A DNA stretch of 64,000 nucleotides from JAFALK01 sp036500605 (GTDB lineage Bacteria; Pseudomonadota; Gammaproteobacteria; Burkholderiales; Burkholderiaceae_C). This document shows positions 16,236-25,089 of this stretch, piece by piece. Made by a program: the position numbers and the translations under genes. A model generated the notes under the pieces. That model ran no database searches, had not been told where the DNA came from, and was given only the letters and a program-made list of their open reading frames with translations. Within the stretch, counting starts at the first letter, position 1; every line of letters starts with the position of its first letter. The stretch lies in NCBI GenBank assembly GCA_036500605.1, contig DASYBU010000024.1, forward strand, positions 116,787-180,786. The letters are read 5' to 3'.

Positions 16236-16269
16236 GGGGTTAAACGCGGTGAAAGATTTTTTTGACCCC
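16236..16269. repeat. Inverted repeat in the VWA/ECF divergent promoter region
   Basis: GGGGTTAAA (16236-16244) and TTTGACCCC (16261-16269) form 9-base arms with one mismatch and a 16-base spacer. The placement between divergent genes suggests an operator or paired -35 elements of two ECF-type promoters. Confidence 0.5.
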
Positions 16270-16312
16270 GTTTTGCCACTCCGCCCGTACAAGCCTTGGT
16301 GACAATGCGGCA

Positions 16313-16939
16313 ATGCCCGCGCAAGCCGAGATGCAAGACGATGAACTGATGCTGGCCTACGCCCAAGGCGACGCCGCCGCATTCGAGAAGCTGTACGCTC
16401 GCCATGAGGGCGCGCTCTACCGCTTTGTGCGGAGGCTGCTCGGGGCGGCCTTGTCCGCGCAGGTGGACGAAGTGTTCCAGGAAGCATGGCTGCGCATCAT
16501 TGCGGCGCGGGCGAGCTTCGTGGCGCAGGGCGAGCAGGGCGCGCGCTGGCGGACCTGGGCTTTCACGATCGCGCACAACGCGGCGATGGACCGCTTGCGG
16601 GTCAGCGGACGCGAGGTCTCGTCCGATGCGCTTGGTGCGGAGGAGGGCAGCGAGCCGCTCGATTGGCTGCAAGCGCGAATGGATCTGTCGCACCCGGCCG
16701 CCGACGATGAGGCTTTCTGGCGCGCGGCCGGCCGCCAGATGGTGCGTTGCCTGGATGAGCTGCCGCACGAACAGCGCGCGGCCTTCCTCCTGCACTACGA
16801 AGACGAGGACAGCGTCGAGGGTCTGGCGGCGCGTTTGGGGCTGGCGTTCGAGACGGCCAAGAGCCGGCTGCGCTACGCGCTCAAGAAGCTGCGGCATTGC
16901 ATGCGGCAGTATCTTGGCGAGATGGAGGTCAAGGCATGA
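16313..16939 (+). CDS. ECF-family RNA polymerase sigma factor
   Basis: The 208-residue protein has sigma region 2 (residues about 20-90: DAAAFEKLYARHEGALYRF) and region 4 (about 135-195: LPHEQRAAFLLHYEDEDSVE, a helix-turn-helix). The ATG at 16313 is chosen; an upstream TTG at 16262 has no support. Its stop overlaps the next start (ATGA), the typical translational coupling of a sigma factor with its anti-sigma. The target regulon may include the divergent VWA gene. Confidence 0.9.
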   Translation: MPAQAEMQDDELMLAYAQGDAAAFEKLYARHEGALYRFVRRLLGAALSAQVDEVFQEAWLRIIAARASFVAQGEQGARWRTWAFTIAHNAAMDRLRVSGREVSSDALGAEEGSEPLDWLQARMDLSHPAADDEAFWRAAGRQMVRCLDELPHEQRAAFLLHYEDEDSVEGLAARLGLAFETAKSRLRYALKKLRHCMRQYLGEMEVKA

Positions 16940-17844
16940 GTGACCTGCCTGATTTCCGAGATGCCCGCTTGAAGAAGGCGCTGGACAGCGCGCCCGACGA
17001 CGAGGCAACGCAGCCGGGTGAAGCCGTGCGCGAGAACATCTTGCGCAAGGGCCGTGCCGCTGCGGCGCAAGCGCAGCCGCGCAAGCCGAAGCGGCGCTGG
17101 TTCGATCTGGGCCTGCCGTGGAACTCGGCCCTGGCTTCGGTGCTGGTGATCGGTTTTGTCACGGTGCTCTGGAAGACGCAGCCCCCGCCGGCCGAGACCT
17201 TGCAGGTGCAAGCGCCGACGCCAAAGGCTGAGCGGCAAGCGTCCGTGGCGGCCGAGGCAGCCCGGGCTGAGACGCAGCGCCAGATGCCGGTCCCAAGACC
17301 CGTGCCGGTTCCGCAGGCGAAGAAGATTCAGCCGCCGCGTGACACCTCGCCTGTGTTCGCGGCACCGCCGCCACCGCCACCGTCTGTTGCCATGATGCCG
17401 GCACCGACGCCGGCACCGGCGCCGCAGACCGTCACGGTCCCGGCCGCAAGTCCGGCGCCCGCCCCAGTGGCGAGCCGCTTCGCCCCGGCGGCAGCAGTCG
17501 CCGAGCAACGTGCCGCCGCCATTGATCCGAACTGGACCGAGCTGCGTGTCCTGCAGGCAGGCGAATCCGTGCGACGGGAGCGCAGTCAACTGCCCGAGGC
17601 CACGGTCGCCTTGCTGGAATCGGTGCTGCGGTCTCGTCCGGTCGACTCGGCCCATGATGCGGTCGCCGAGGAGCCTGAACTTCGCCTCCAACTGCGCAAG
17701 GGCGACCAGATGCTCGGCTGGCTCGAACTCGGCAAGACCGAGGCGCGGTGGATCTCCACGGGCGGGCAGATCGTCGTGACGCGGCCGGAGCGCTTGCCCG
17801 AGCTGATCGAGGCGCTGCGCCCGCAGGCGGATGCTCAACCCTGA
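16936..17844 (+). CDS. Putative membrane-bound anti-sigma factor
   Basis: The 302-residue protein has a cytoplasmic N-terminus (about 1-60), one membrane helix (SALASVLVIGFVTVLW, about 63-78), a long Pro/Ala-rich periplasmic linker (90-195) and a compact C-terminal domain (about 195-300). The start overlaps the ECF sigma stop by four bases. This plan fits anti-sigma factors that pass an envelope signal to their sigma. No zinc-binding HxxxCxxC motif is seen, so it is not a ZAS-type. Confidence 0.75.
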   Translation: MSDLPDFRDARLKKALDSAPDDEATQPGEAVRENILRKGRAAAAQAQPRKPKRRWFDLGLPWNSALASVLVIGFVTVLWKTQPPPAETLQVQAPTPKAERQASVAAEAARAETQRQMPVPRPVPVPQAKKIQPPRDTSPVFAAPPPPPPSVAMMPAPTPAPAPQTVTVPAASPAPAPVASRFAPAAAVAEQRAAAIDPNWTELRVLQAGESVRRERSQLPEATVALLESVLRSRPVDSAHDAVAEEPELRLQLRKGDQMLGWLELGKTEARWISTGGQIVVTRPERLPELIEALRPQADAQP

Positions 17845-17897
17845 ATGCCCACCATGGCTGGTCCGGAATACACCGGTATTTCCCCTTTTCATCCGGC

Positions 17898-17924
17898 TTA
17901 AGTTTTCCCGGTGAACGCCAACAA
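17898..17924 (+). promoter_or_regulatory. Weak sigma-28-like element before flhB
   Basis: TTAAGTTT, 11 bases, GCCAACAA resembles the FliA promoter with one -35 and two -10 mismatches. flhB is normally a class II gene, so this may be fortuitous. Confidence 0.3.
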
Positions 17925-17960
17925 TGATCGGACGGGTCACCTCGCCCACCCATTGTTGTT

Positions 17961-19142
17961 ATGGCCGACCAAGACGCACAAGACAGAAACCTACCAGCCT
18001 CGGCCAAGAAGATCAAAAGATCTCGCGCCGAAGGCCAGGTGCCGCGCTCGCGCGATCTGACGCACTTCGTCGTGCTGGTCAGCGCTGGCGCCATGATGGC
18101 GTTTGCCGGCGGCATGATCGTCGACAAACTCCAGCATCTCCTGGTTGCCGGCCTGAGTTTCGACGCCCGCATGATGGGCAACGGCACGAGCATGCTCGAC
18201 CGCCTCGGCGCGCAGACTCTCGAATCGATGAACGTCTTCCTGCCCCTGTGTGGTGGCTTGGCGCTCGCTGCTGTCGCCGCCAATCTGGCCTCGGGCGGCT
18301 GGAACTGGACCTTCAAACCGCTGATGCCGAACTTCGGCCATCTTGATCCGATCTCGGGCATTGGCCGTCTGGTCAGCGGCGCCGGCCTGGGCCAGGCGCT
18401 CAAGGCCGTGGCGCTGGCATTGGTGCTCGGCATCGTCGGCGCCATGGTGATGAAGGATCGCATCGCCAGCTACGTCGGGATCATGTCGGTGCCGCTTCCC
18501 GCCGCGATTGCCTACGCCGGGCATCAGCTGATCGGCGGCCTGGCGCTGCTCGGCCTCGCGTTGGCCGTGTTTGCCGGCATCGACGTGCCGCTGCAACGCC
18601 AGATCTACCTGCGGCGCCTGCGCATGACGCGCGAGGAAGCCAAGCAGGAAATGAAGGACAACGAAGGCAGTCCGGAAATCAAGCAGCGCATTCGTTCCAA
18701 GATGCGCGAGATGGCGCGCAAGCGCATGCTGGCCGCCGTACCCACGGCCGACCTGATCGTGATGAACCCGACCCACTACGCTGTGGCGCTGCGTTATGAC
18801 GAAGCCAAGATGGCTGCGCCGCGCGTGGTGGCCAAGGGCGCCGATCTGCTGGCGCTGAAGATCCGCGATCTGGCCAAGGAATCGAAGGTGCCGGTGCTGC
18901 AGTCGCCGGTGCTGGCGCGTGCGCTCTATGCCCACGCCGAGATCGACCGCGAGATCCCCGCCGCGCTGTTTGCCGCCGTGGCGCAGGTGCTGGCCTATGT
19001 CTACCAGTTGCGCGCCGCGCTGGCCGGCCGTGGCCGTGTGCCCGTCGAACCCACGCCGCATGTGCCGCCCGAAATGGACCCGCACAACCAGCCGAAGGAC
19101 GTCGTGGACGCCGACATCTACGAGGAGCCTGAGACCCCATGA
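17961..19142 (+). CDS. flhB: Flagellar type III export switch protein FlhB
   Basis: FlhB is an export-gate membrane protein that switches substrate class from hook to filament. The 393-residue protein has four membrane segments in the first 210 residues and the autocleavage site NPTH at residues 269-272, in the same position as in Salmonella FlhB. The N-terminal start includes the conserved Lys/Arg-rich segment (KKIKRSRAEGQVPRSRDL). Its stop overlaps flhA by four bases. Confidence 0.97.
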   Translation: MADQDAQDRNLPASAKKIKRSRAEGQVPRSRDLTHFVVLVSAGAMMAFAGGMIVDKLQHLLVAGLSFDARMMGNGTSMLDRLGAQTLESMNVFLPLCGGLALAAVAANLASGGWNWTFKPLMPNFGHLDPISGIGRLVSGAGLGQALKAVALALVLGIVGAMVMKDRIASYVGIMSVPLPAAIAYAGHQLIGGLALLGLALAVFAGIDVPLQRQIYLRRLRMTREEAKQEMKDNEGSPEIKQRIRSKMREMARKRMLAAVPTADLIVMNPTHYAVALRYDEAKMAAPRVVAKGADLLALKIRDLAKESKVPVLQSPVLARALYAHAEIDREIPAALFAAVAQVLAYVYQLRAALAGRGRVPVEPTPHVPPEMDPHNQPKDVVDADIYEEPETP

Positions 19143-21241
19143 ACGCTCTGATCGCCCGCCTGCAAGGCATGCTGGGGCCACGCGCCGGCGTGATCGCCGC
19201 CCTGGGCGCGCCGATCGCCGTGCTGCTCGTGCTGGCCATGATGGTGCTGCCGCTGCCGCCTTTCGTGCTGGACCTGCTGTTCACCTTCAATATCGCGATG
19301 GCCGTGATGGTGATGATGGTGGCCGCGCACATGGTGCGCCCGCTGGACTTCGCCGCTTTCCCGACCGTGCTGCTGCTGACCACCTTGATGCGCCTCTCGC
19401 TCAACGTGGCGTCCACGCGCGTGGTGCTGCTGCAAGGTCATACCGGCACGGCCGCTGCGGGCCATGTGATCGAATCGTTCGGCCACTTCCTGATCGGCGG
19501 GAATTTCGCGGTCGGCCTGATCGTGTTCGCGATCCTGGTGGTGATCAACTTCATCGTGGTGACCAAGGGTGCGGAGCGGATCGCTGAAGTCGGCGCGCGG
19601 TTCACCTTGGATGCGATGCCCGGCAAGCAGATGGCCGTGGATGCCGACCTGAACGCCGGTCTGATCAACGAGGCGGAAGCCAAGCGCCGCCGCGCCGAGC
19701 TCGGCGACGAAGCCGACTTCTTCGGCTCCATGGACGGTGCCAGCAAGTTCGTGCGCGGCGATGCCGTGGCCGGCATGCTGATCCTGGTGATCAATATCGT
19801 GGGCGGCTTCATCATCGGCGTGGCCCAACACGGCCTGAGCGCCGGCCAGGCGGCCGACAGCTATATCCTGCTGGCGGTGGGCGACGCGCTGGTCGCGCAG
19901 GTGCCGGCGCTGCTGATCTCGGTCTCGGCTGCGATGGTGGTGTCGCGCGTGGGTTCGGACAAGGACATCGGCACGCAGATTGGCCGCCAGGTCTTCGGCT
20001 CGGCCAAGTCGATGGCGATCACCGGTGGCGTGGTCGGCACGCTGGGTCTGATTCCGGGCATGCCACATCTGGTCTTCCTGCTGATCGCCGGTGGCCTCGG
20101 CTATCTGGCCTGGTTGCAGCGGGACAAGGAACGCAGGGACGAAATTGCCGCCAAGCGCGCCGCGCAATCCACCGCGTCGCCGTTGGCCGATGCCAATGCC
20201 GAAGCGAGCTGGGACGATCTGGTGCCGGTGGACGTGCTGGGCCTCGAAGTCGGCTATCGCTTGATCACCCTGGTGGACAAGAACCGCGGCGGCGATCTGC
20301 TTTCGCGCATCAAGGGCGTGCGGCGCAAGTTTGCCCAGGAAGTGGGCTTCCTGCCGCCGGCCGTTCACATCCGCGACAACCTCGAGCTGCGCCCCAGCCA
20401 GTACCGCCTCTCCTTGCGCGGCGCGGTGGTGGGCGAGGGCGAAGCCTTCCCCGGCATGTGGCTGGCCATCAACCCCGGGCACGCCACGCAGAAGCTGATC
20501 GGCACCCAGACCACCGACCCGGCCTTCGGCCTGCCGGCGGTGTGGATCGAAGATCGCCAGCGCGAGATGGCGCAAATGAGCGGGTTTACGGTCGTTGATT
20601 GTTCGACCGTGGTGGCCACCCACCTTTCACACTTGATGCATGTCCATGCTGCCAAGTTGTTGGGGCGTGTGGAGACCCAGTCCCTGGTCGATCACCTGAC
20701 CAAGCTGGCCCCGAAATTGATCGAAGATGTGATTCCCAAGATGGTCAGTACCGGCACCCTGCAACGCGTCCTGCAACTGCTGCTGGAAGAAGGCGTGCAC
20801 ATCCGCGACATGCGCTCCATCGTGGAAGCGCTGGCGGAAGCGTCTGCCCTGAACATCACCGATCCGACCGAACTGGCCCGCCGTGTACGCGTCTCGATCG
20901 CGCCGGCCATCGTGCAGCAGATCTACGGCCCCGTGAAGGAGCTCGACGTGATCGCGCTGGAACCCGAACTCGAACGCCTGGTCACGCAGGCGCTGAACGC
21001 CCCCGGCGGCGCGGCGCTCGACCCCGGCGTGGCCGACACGCTGGCGCAAAGCGCGGCCAAGACGACTCAATCGCAGGAAGAACGCGGCGTGCCCGCCACG
21101 CTGCTGGTGCCGGACCTGATCCGCGCGCCGATGGCCCGCCTGCTGCGCCGTGCGGCGCCGCGCCTGAAGGTGCTCAGCCACAGCGAAATTCCTGAAACCC
21201 ATTCGATCCGCATCGGCTCCATCATCGGAGGCACAGCATGA
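19139..21241 (+). CDS. flhA: Flagellar export gate protein FlhA
   Basis: The 700-residue protein has eight predicted membrane helices (about 1-330) including the FHIPEP-type cytoplasmic loop (KGAERIAEVGARFTLDAMPG), and a large cytoplasmic C-terminal domain that docks chaperone-substrate complexes. FlhA forms a nonameric ring at the export gate. Start and stop overlap flhB and flhF by four bases each (ATGA), so the three are translationally coupled. Confidence 0.97.
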   Translation: MNALIARLQGMLGPRAGVIAALGAPIAVLLVLAMMVLPLPPFVLDLLFTFNIAMAVMVMMVAAHMVRPLDFAAFPTVLLLTTLMRLSLNVASTRVVLLQGHTGTAAAGHVIESFGHFLIGGNFAVGLIVFAILVVINFIVVTKGAERIAEVGARFTLDAMPGKQMAVDADLNAGLINEAEAKRRRAELGDEADFFGSMDGASKFVRGDAVAGMLILVINIVGGFIIGVAQHGLSAGQAADSYILLAVGDALVAQVPALLISVSAAMVVSRVGSDKDIGTQIGRQVFGSAKSMAITGGVVGTLGLIPGMPHLVFLLIAGGLGYLAWLQRDKERRDEIAAKRAAQSTASPLADANAEASWDDLVPVDVLGLEVGYRLITLVDKNRGGDLLSRIKGVRRKFAQEVGFLPPAVHIRDNLELRPSQYRLSLRGAVVGEGEAFPGMWLAINPGHATQKLIGTQTTDPAFGLPAVWIEDRQREMAQMSGFTVVDCSTVVATHLSHLMHVHAAKLLGRVETQSLVDHLTKLAPKLIEDVIPKMVSTGTLQRVLQLLLEEGVHIRDMRSIVEALAEASALNITDPTELARRVRVSIAPAIVQQIYGPVKELDVIALEPELERLVTQALNAPGGAALDPGVADTLAQSAAKTTQSQEERGVPATLLVPDLIRAPMARLLRRAAPRLKVLSHSEIPETHSIRIGSIIGGTA

Positions 21242-22947
21242 ACGTCAAACGCTTTACCGCGCGCACCTCGCGCGAGGCTCTCAACCTGGTGAAACAGGCT
21301 TTCGGGGACGACGCTGTCGTGCTGTCCAACAAACGCAGTGGCGATGGCGTGGAAGTGCTGGCGATGGCGCCGGAAGGCATGAGCCAGATCGAGCAGGCCG
21401 CAGCCAGGGCGCCGCGCATGTCGGCTCCGCCGGCCACGCCCGCACCGCAATTCACCGCGCCGGCCGCACCCGCCGCCGCGCACAAGCGCAGCTTCGCCGA
21501 GCGCGTCGGCCTGCGTCAGGAACCCGGCTTTGGTGCGCAGGATCCGATGGCCGACGCCCGCACCGATCTGCGCAAGGGCTCGCGCATCGACATCGGCAAG
21601 GACGTGCAGACGCTCGCCATGAGCACGCTGTCGTTCCAGGACTATGTGCGCGAACGCGTGCTGCGCCGTCGCAAGGCCGAGCTGGCCGGCGAACTGAGCA
21701 AGACGCTGCCGCAGCCCGAGCGCGTGGAACCCGCGCCCGACGCCGCCGGCATTGCCTCGCTGGCCACCGCTCGCCGTCAGCGCGCCGAGAACGCGCTGAA
21801 AGCCATGCAGCCGCGCCATGAGCAGGCCCCGCCGCCGCCCGTGCAGCCGCAGATCCAGGCCACGCCGGTGCGTCGCGCGCCGCCCGTGCTGCGCGACGAG
21901 ATCCCGCGTCTGGACGCCGTCAATCTGGCCGAGCCGCCTGCGCCCCCGGCCGCGCGTCTGCCTGACCCGGCTGATCTGCCGCACCGCGGCCGCCGCGACC
22001 AGATCGACATGATGAACGAGCTGCGCCAGGTGAAGGGCATGATCGAAGAGCGCTTCGGCGCGCTGGCCTTCATGGAAAAGCTGCAACGCCAGCCGATCCA
22101 GGCACGCCTGACGCAGAAGCTGCTGGAGACGGGTTTCTCGCCCGCGCTGGTGCGCAAGCTGGTGGAAGCCTGCCCCAATGAGTTCGGCAACGGCGTGGCT
22201 GATGAAACGGCCTGGGCGGCCAATGTGCTGACGCGCAACCTCACCTCCGACGAGACCGGACCGGCGATCGAAGAGCAGGGCGGCGTGTTCGCCCTGATCG
22301 GCTCGACCGGCGTGGGCAAGACCACCACGACCGCCAAGCTCGCTGCCGCTTTTGCAACGCGTTATGGCGCGGGCCAACTCGGCCTGATCACGCTCGACGC
22401 GTATCGCGTAGGCGCCCATGAACAGCTGCGTGCCTACGGCCGCATCCTCGGCGTGCCCGTGCACACCGCGCATGACCGCGCCTCGCTCGAAGACCTGCTC
22501 GGCCTGCTCGAAGGCAAGAAGATGGTGCTGATCGACACGGCCGGCATGGCCCAGCGCGACAGCCGCACCGCCGAGCTGCTCGACATGGTCAAGCACCGCA
22601 GCGTGCGCAAGCTGCTGGTGGTGAACGCTGCCCAGCAAGGCGAGACGATTGAAGACGTGGTGCTGGCCTGGCGCGCGAACGAATGCCATGGCGTGGTGCT
22701 CTCCAAGATCGACGAAGCCGTCAAGCTCGCTCCTGCTCTGGACACCCTGATCCGCCACAAGCTCAAGGTGCTCGGCGTGGCCAATGGCCAGCGCGTGCCG
22801 GAAGACTGGCATCGGCTGTCGAGCCATGCGCTCGTGCACCGCGCACTCAAGGCCAATGCCGGCGGCGCCTGGCGCATGGACAGTGCCGACGTGAGCCTCG
22901 TGTTCGCCGGCACGCCGGTGCCCGAAGCGGCGATGAACATCCATTGA
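21238..22947 (+). CDS. flhF: SRP-type GTPase FlhF
   Basis: FlhF sets flagellar position and number. The 569-residue protein has an N-terminal B domain, a Pro/Ala-rich linker, the N domain and an SRP-family G domain: G1 GSTGVGKT (355-362), G3 DTAG (in VLIDTAGMAQRD), and G4 SKID. It is longer than many FlhF proteins owing to the basic Pro-rich middle (about 160-260). The cognate regulator, the FlhG-like gene, follows after 37 bases. Confidence 0.95.
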   Translation: MNVKRFTARTSREALNLVKQAFGDDAVVLSNKRSGDGVEVLAMAPEGMSQIEQAAARAPRMSAPPATPAPQFTAPAAPAAAHKRSFAERVGLRQEPGFGAQDPMADARTDLRKGSRIDIGKDVQTLAMSTLSFQDYVRERVLRRRKAELAGELSKTLPQPERVEPAPDAAGIASLATARRQRAENALKAMQPRHEQAPPPPVQPQIQATPVRRAPPVLRDEIPRLDAVNLAEPPAPPAARLPDPADLPHRGRRDQIDMMNELRQVKGMIEERFGALAFMEKLQRQPIQARLTQKLLETGFSPALVRKLVEACPNEFGNGVADETAWAANVLTRNLTSDETGPAIEEQGGVFALIGSTGVGKTTTTAKLAAAFATRYGAGQLGLITLDAYRVGAHEQLRAYGRILGVPVHTAHDRASLEDLLGLLEGKKMVLIDTAGMAQRDSRTAELLDMVKHRSVRKLLVVNAAQQGETIEDVVLAWRANECHGVVLSKIDEAVKLAPALDTLIRHKLKVLGVANGQRVPEDWHRLSSHALVHRALKANAGGAWRMDSADVSLVFAGTPVPEAAMNIH

Positions 22948-22984
22948 GATCTCAACTGTTGAATCCAAAGCGAAAGAGCAGTCC

Positions 22985-23788
22985 ATGTCACGCGCCTTGA
23001 ATTCCAAGCCCCAGGACCAGGCCGACGGCCTGCGGCGTCTGTTCGCCGGCTCGCGGGTGCGCTTCGTGCCGGTGGTCAGCAATCCGCATGTGAACGGTGC
23101 CGGTGCTTTGCTGGAAGCGCTCTGCGCGGCCTTTGCCGAACTCGGTCTGCACACACTGGTGGTGGACGCGGCCGAGAACGCGCCGGCCGCCGACGAGCTG
23201 GCCTCGGTCGACCTGGCTGCCTGCATCGAGCGCGTCTCGCGCGATGTGTCCTATCTGGCCGCTCGCGGCCTCCCGATGCGGCATCTGAATGCCAAGGGCT
23301 CCGCGGCGAGTTTTCTGGAAGCAGTGACGCAAGCCGCGCCGCAGGCTGAAGTGGTGCTGTTGCATGCCAACGCCGCCGAGCTGGCTCGCGTGGTGGCTCT
23401 GCGCGAAGTGCGCCCGGTCCTGCTGGCCGATCTGGAAATGGCCAGCGTCACGCACGCCTACGCGGGCATGAAGTGGTTGTCCAACCGCGCTGGGCTCATG
23501 GTCTACAGCCTGTTGCTGGCCAGTAACCCTCAGTTGCGAGTGGCGGAGAAGATTGCGCAGAGAATCTCCTCCTGTGGCGATGGTTTCCTGGGGGCGCTGG
23601 TGCGCGATTGGGCCTGCTTCGACCCCAAGACGCCGGTCAGTGCGCCTTTGCCGGCAGAATTGCGCCATCTGGCGCGTGAACTATTGACGAGTGCGCCGCC
23701 TGGAGCCGCCTTGCAAGCGGCCGCGGACGCTGCACCCTTGCGTCCCCTGGTCGCCCCGCGTTACGCTTTACTTGCTGCCGCCATTTGA
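22985..23788 (+). CDS. flhG: FlhG/FleN-like protein without a P-loop
   Basis: This 267-residue protein sits between flhF and fliA, where FlhG (a MinD-type ATPase) is expected. The N-terminal DQADGLRRLF (residues 12-21) matches the DQAxxLRxL motif by which FlhG stimulates FlhF GTPase. The expected Walker A (GKGGVGKT) is replaced by a non-P-loop stretch (VSNPHVNGAGALLEAL), and a degenerate Walker A' region follows. The C-terminus still resembles FlhG. It probably keeps the FlhF-activating role but not ATP-driven cycling. Identification is by context and N-terminal motif. Confidence 0.7.
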   Translation: MSRALNSKPQDQADGLRRLFAGSRVRFVPVVSNPHVNGAGALLEALCAAFAELGLHTLVVDAAENAPAADELASVDLAACIERVSRDVSYLAARGLPMRHLNAKGSAASFLEAVTQAAPQAEVVLLHANAAELARVVALREVRPVLLADLEMASVTHAYAGMKWLSNRAGLMVYSLLLASNPQLRVAEKIAQRISSCGDGFLGALVRDWACFDPKTPVSAPLPAELRHLARELLTSAPPGAALQAAADAAPLRPLVAPRYALLAAAI

Positions 23789-23811
23789 GTGAGAGCCCCG
23801 GAGCCCTTTTG

Positions 23812-24525
23812 ATGTACACCGCCAAAGGCCGTCTCGACAATTCAGACCTGATCCGCCAGTACAGCCCGCTGGTGCGCCGTCTTGCGCACCAGATGATTGC
23901 CAAGCTGCCGGCCAATGTCGAAGTCGACGACCTGATCCAGGTGGGCCTGATCGGCCTGACCGACGCGCTCTCGCGCTTCGATGCCGAGCAGGGCGTCCAG
24001 TTTGAAACCTTCGCCACCCAGCGCATCCGCGGCGCCATGCTCGACGAGCTGCGCGGCGGCGACTGGATGAGCCGCGGCAGCCGCCGCCAGCAACGCGAGA
24101 TCGAGACCGCCGTTCACAAGCTCGAGCAGCAGCTCGGCCGCGCGCCGATTGAAAGCGAAATCGCTGCATCGATGGGCCTGCCGCTGGGTGAGTACCAGGA
24201 GCTGTTGGGCAAGGTGCGCGGCACCCAGCTCGTCTACCTGGAAGACATGTCCGGTGACGACGGCGACGAGGATTTTCTCGACCGCCATGTGGCCGACCAT
24301 GCCAACAACCCGATGGCCCAGTTGCAGGACGGCCGCATGCGCCAGGCCTTGGTGCTGGCCATCAAGAACCTGCCCGAGCGCGAGCAATTCGTGATGGGCA
24401 TGTACTACGAGCACGACATGAATCTCAAGGAGATCGCGGCCGTGCTCAAGGTCACCGAATCGCGCGTGTGCCAGCTGCACAGCCAGGCGATTGCGCGTTT
24501 GCGGGTCAAGCTGCGCGACTGGTGA
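23812..24525 (+). CDS. fliA: Flagellar sigma factor FliA (sigma-28)
   Basis: The 237-residue sigma factor has regions 2 (LIRQYSPLVRRLAHQM, VDDLIQVGLIGL, FETFATQRIRGAMLDELR), 3 and 4 (LPEREQFVMGMYY ... VTESRVCQLHSQAI), all conserved in FliA. It reads the late promoters found in this window and is held by FlgM. The ATG at 23812 has a GGAG site; an upstream TTG at 23785 is rejected. It closes the flhBAFG-fliA run. Confidence 0.97.
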   Translation: MYTAKGRLDNSDLIRQYSPLVRRLAHQMIAKLPANVEVDDLIQVGLIGLTDALSRFDAEQGVQFETFATQRIRGAMLDELRGGDWMSRGSRRQQREIETAVHKLEQQLGRAPIESEIAASMGLPLGEYQELLGKVRGTQLVYLEDMSGDDGDEDFLDRHVADHANNPMAQLQDGRMRQALVLAIKNLPEREQFVMGMYYEHDMNLKEIAAVLKVTESRVCQLHSQAIARLRVKLRDW

Positions 24526-25089
24526 TGATCTGCTGCGGGCGCGGGATGCGCCTGCAGAGCGGTGCTCAAGACTTGGGACCTCCGTCCGGCATTTGCCAGG
24601 ATCGGACGCGCCCATCAAAACCCTCGACGAGCCCCGCCGCCACGCCTGAGCCATGACGCCGCGCTAGCGCGTTAGCTGCGCCAGAACTTCTGCTCCGAAC
24701 CAATGGTCGATGGCCGTCCTTCAAGGCGATGGCGTTGGGCAGGTGCGCCATCCTGCGCGTTGAATTTCCTGCTGCGCGTACCCCTTAAATGGCGAATCGA
24801 ATATCCCTATATCGTGGTGGCCAAAATCGGCGACGCGAATACCTCGCTCGTTCGATGAGAAGGTACTTTATGGCTTGAATCAAATTAAATGATGTCCACC
24901 TATTTGATGGGGTTGTGGCCGGTAAATTGATTTCGTTCAAATTGAATTTTCAGCGCGTGTGAAAAATAACCAAAACCGAACGATGTTTTTGAAGTCAATA
25001 CGGCGCCTCCTGGCTCAGGAGTGCATGAGACGAAATCAAATGCTTGCTGGGACGGCTCGCTGAACAAGCAAACCGGAAATTCCAATGAT
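24526..25089. other. Gene-free gap between fliA and the T6SS remnant
   Basis: No credible gene is visible in these 564 bases. The first half is GC-rich like fliA. From about 24770 the composition drops sharply to AT-rich (for example around 24840-24990), marking the edge of the T6SS segment. The AT-rich part probably carries the tssA promoter. No attachment site, direct repeat or terminator with a T tract was recognised. Confidence 0.5.

Noticed and set aside
24655..24690. GCGCTAGCGC palindrome after fliA as a terminator
   Set aside because: The stem is short, no T tract follows, and it could be chance in GC-rich DNA.
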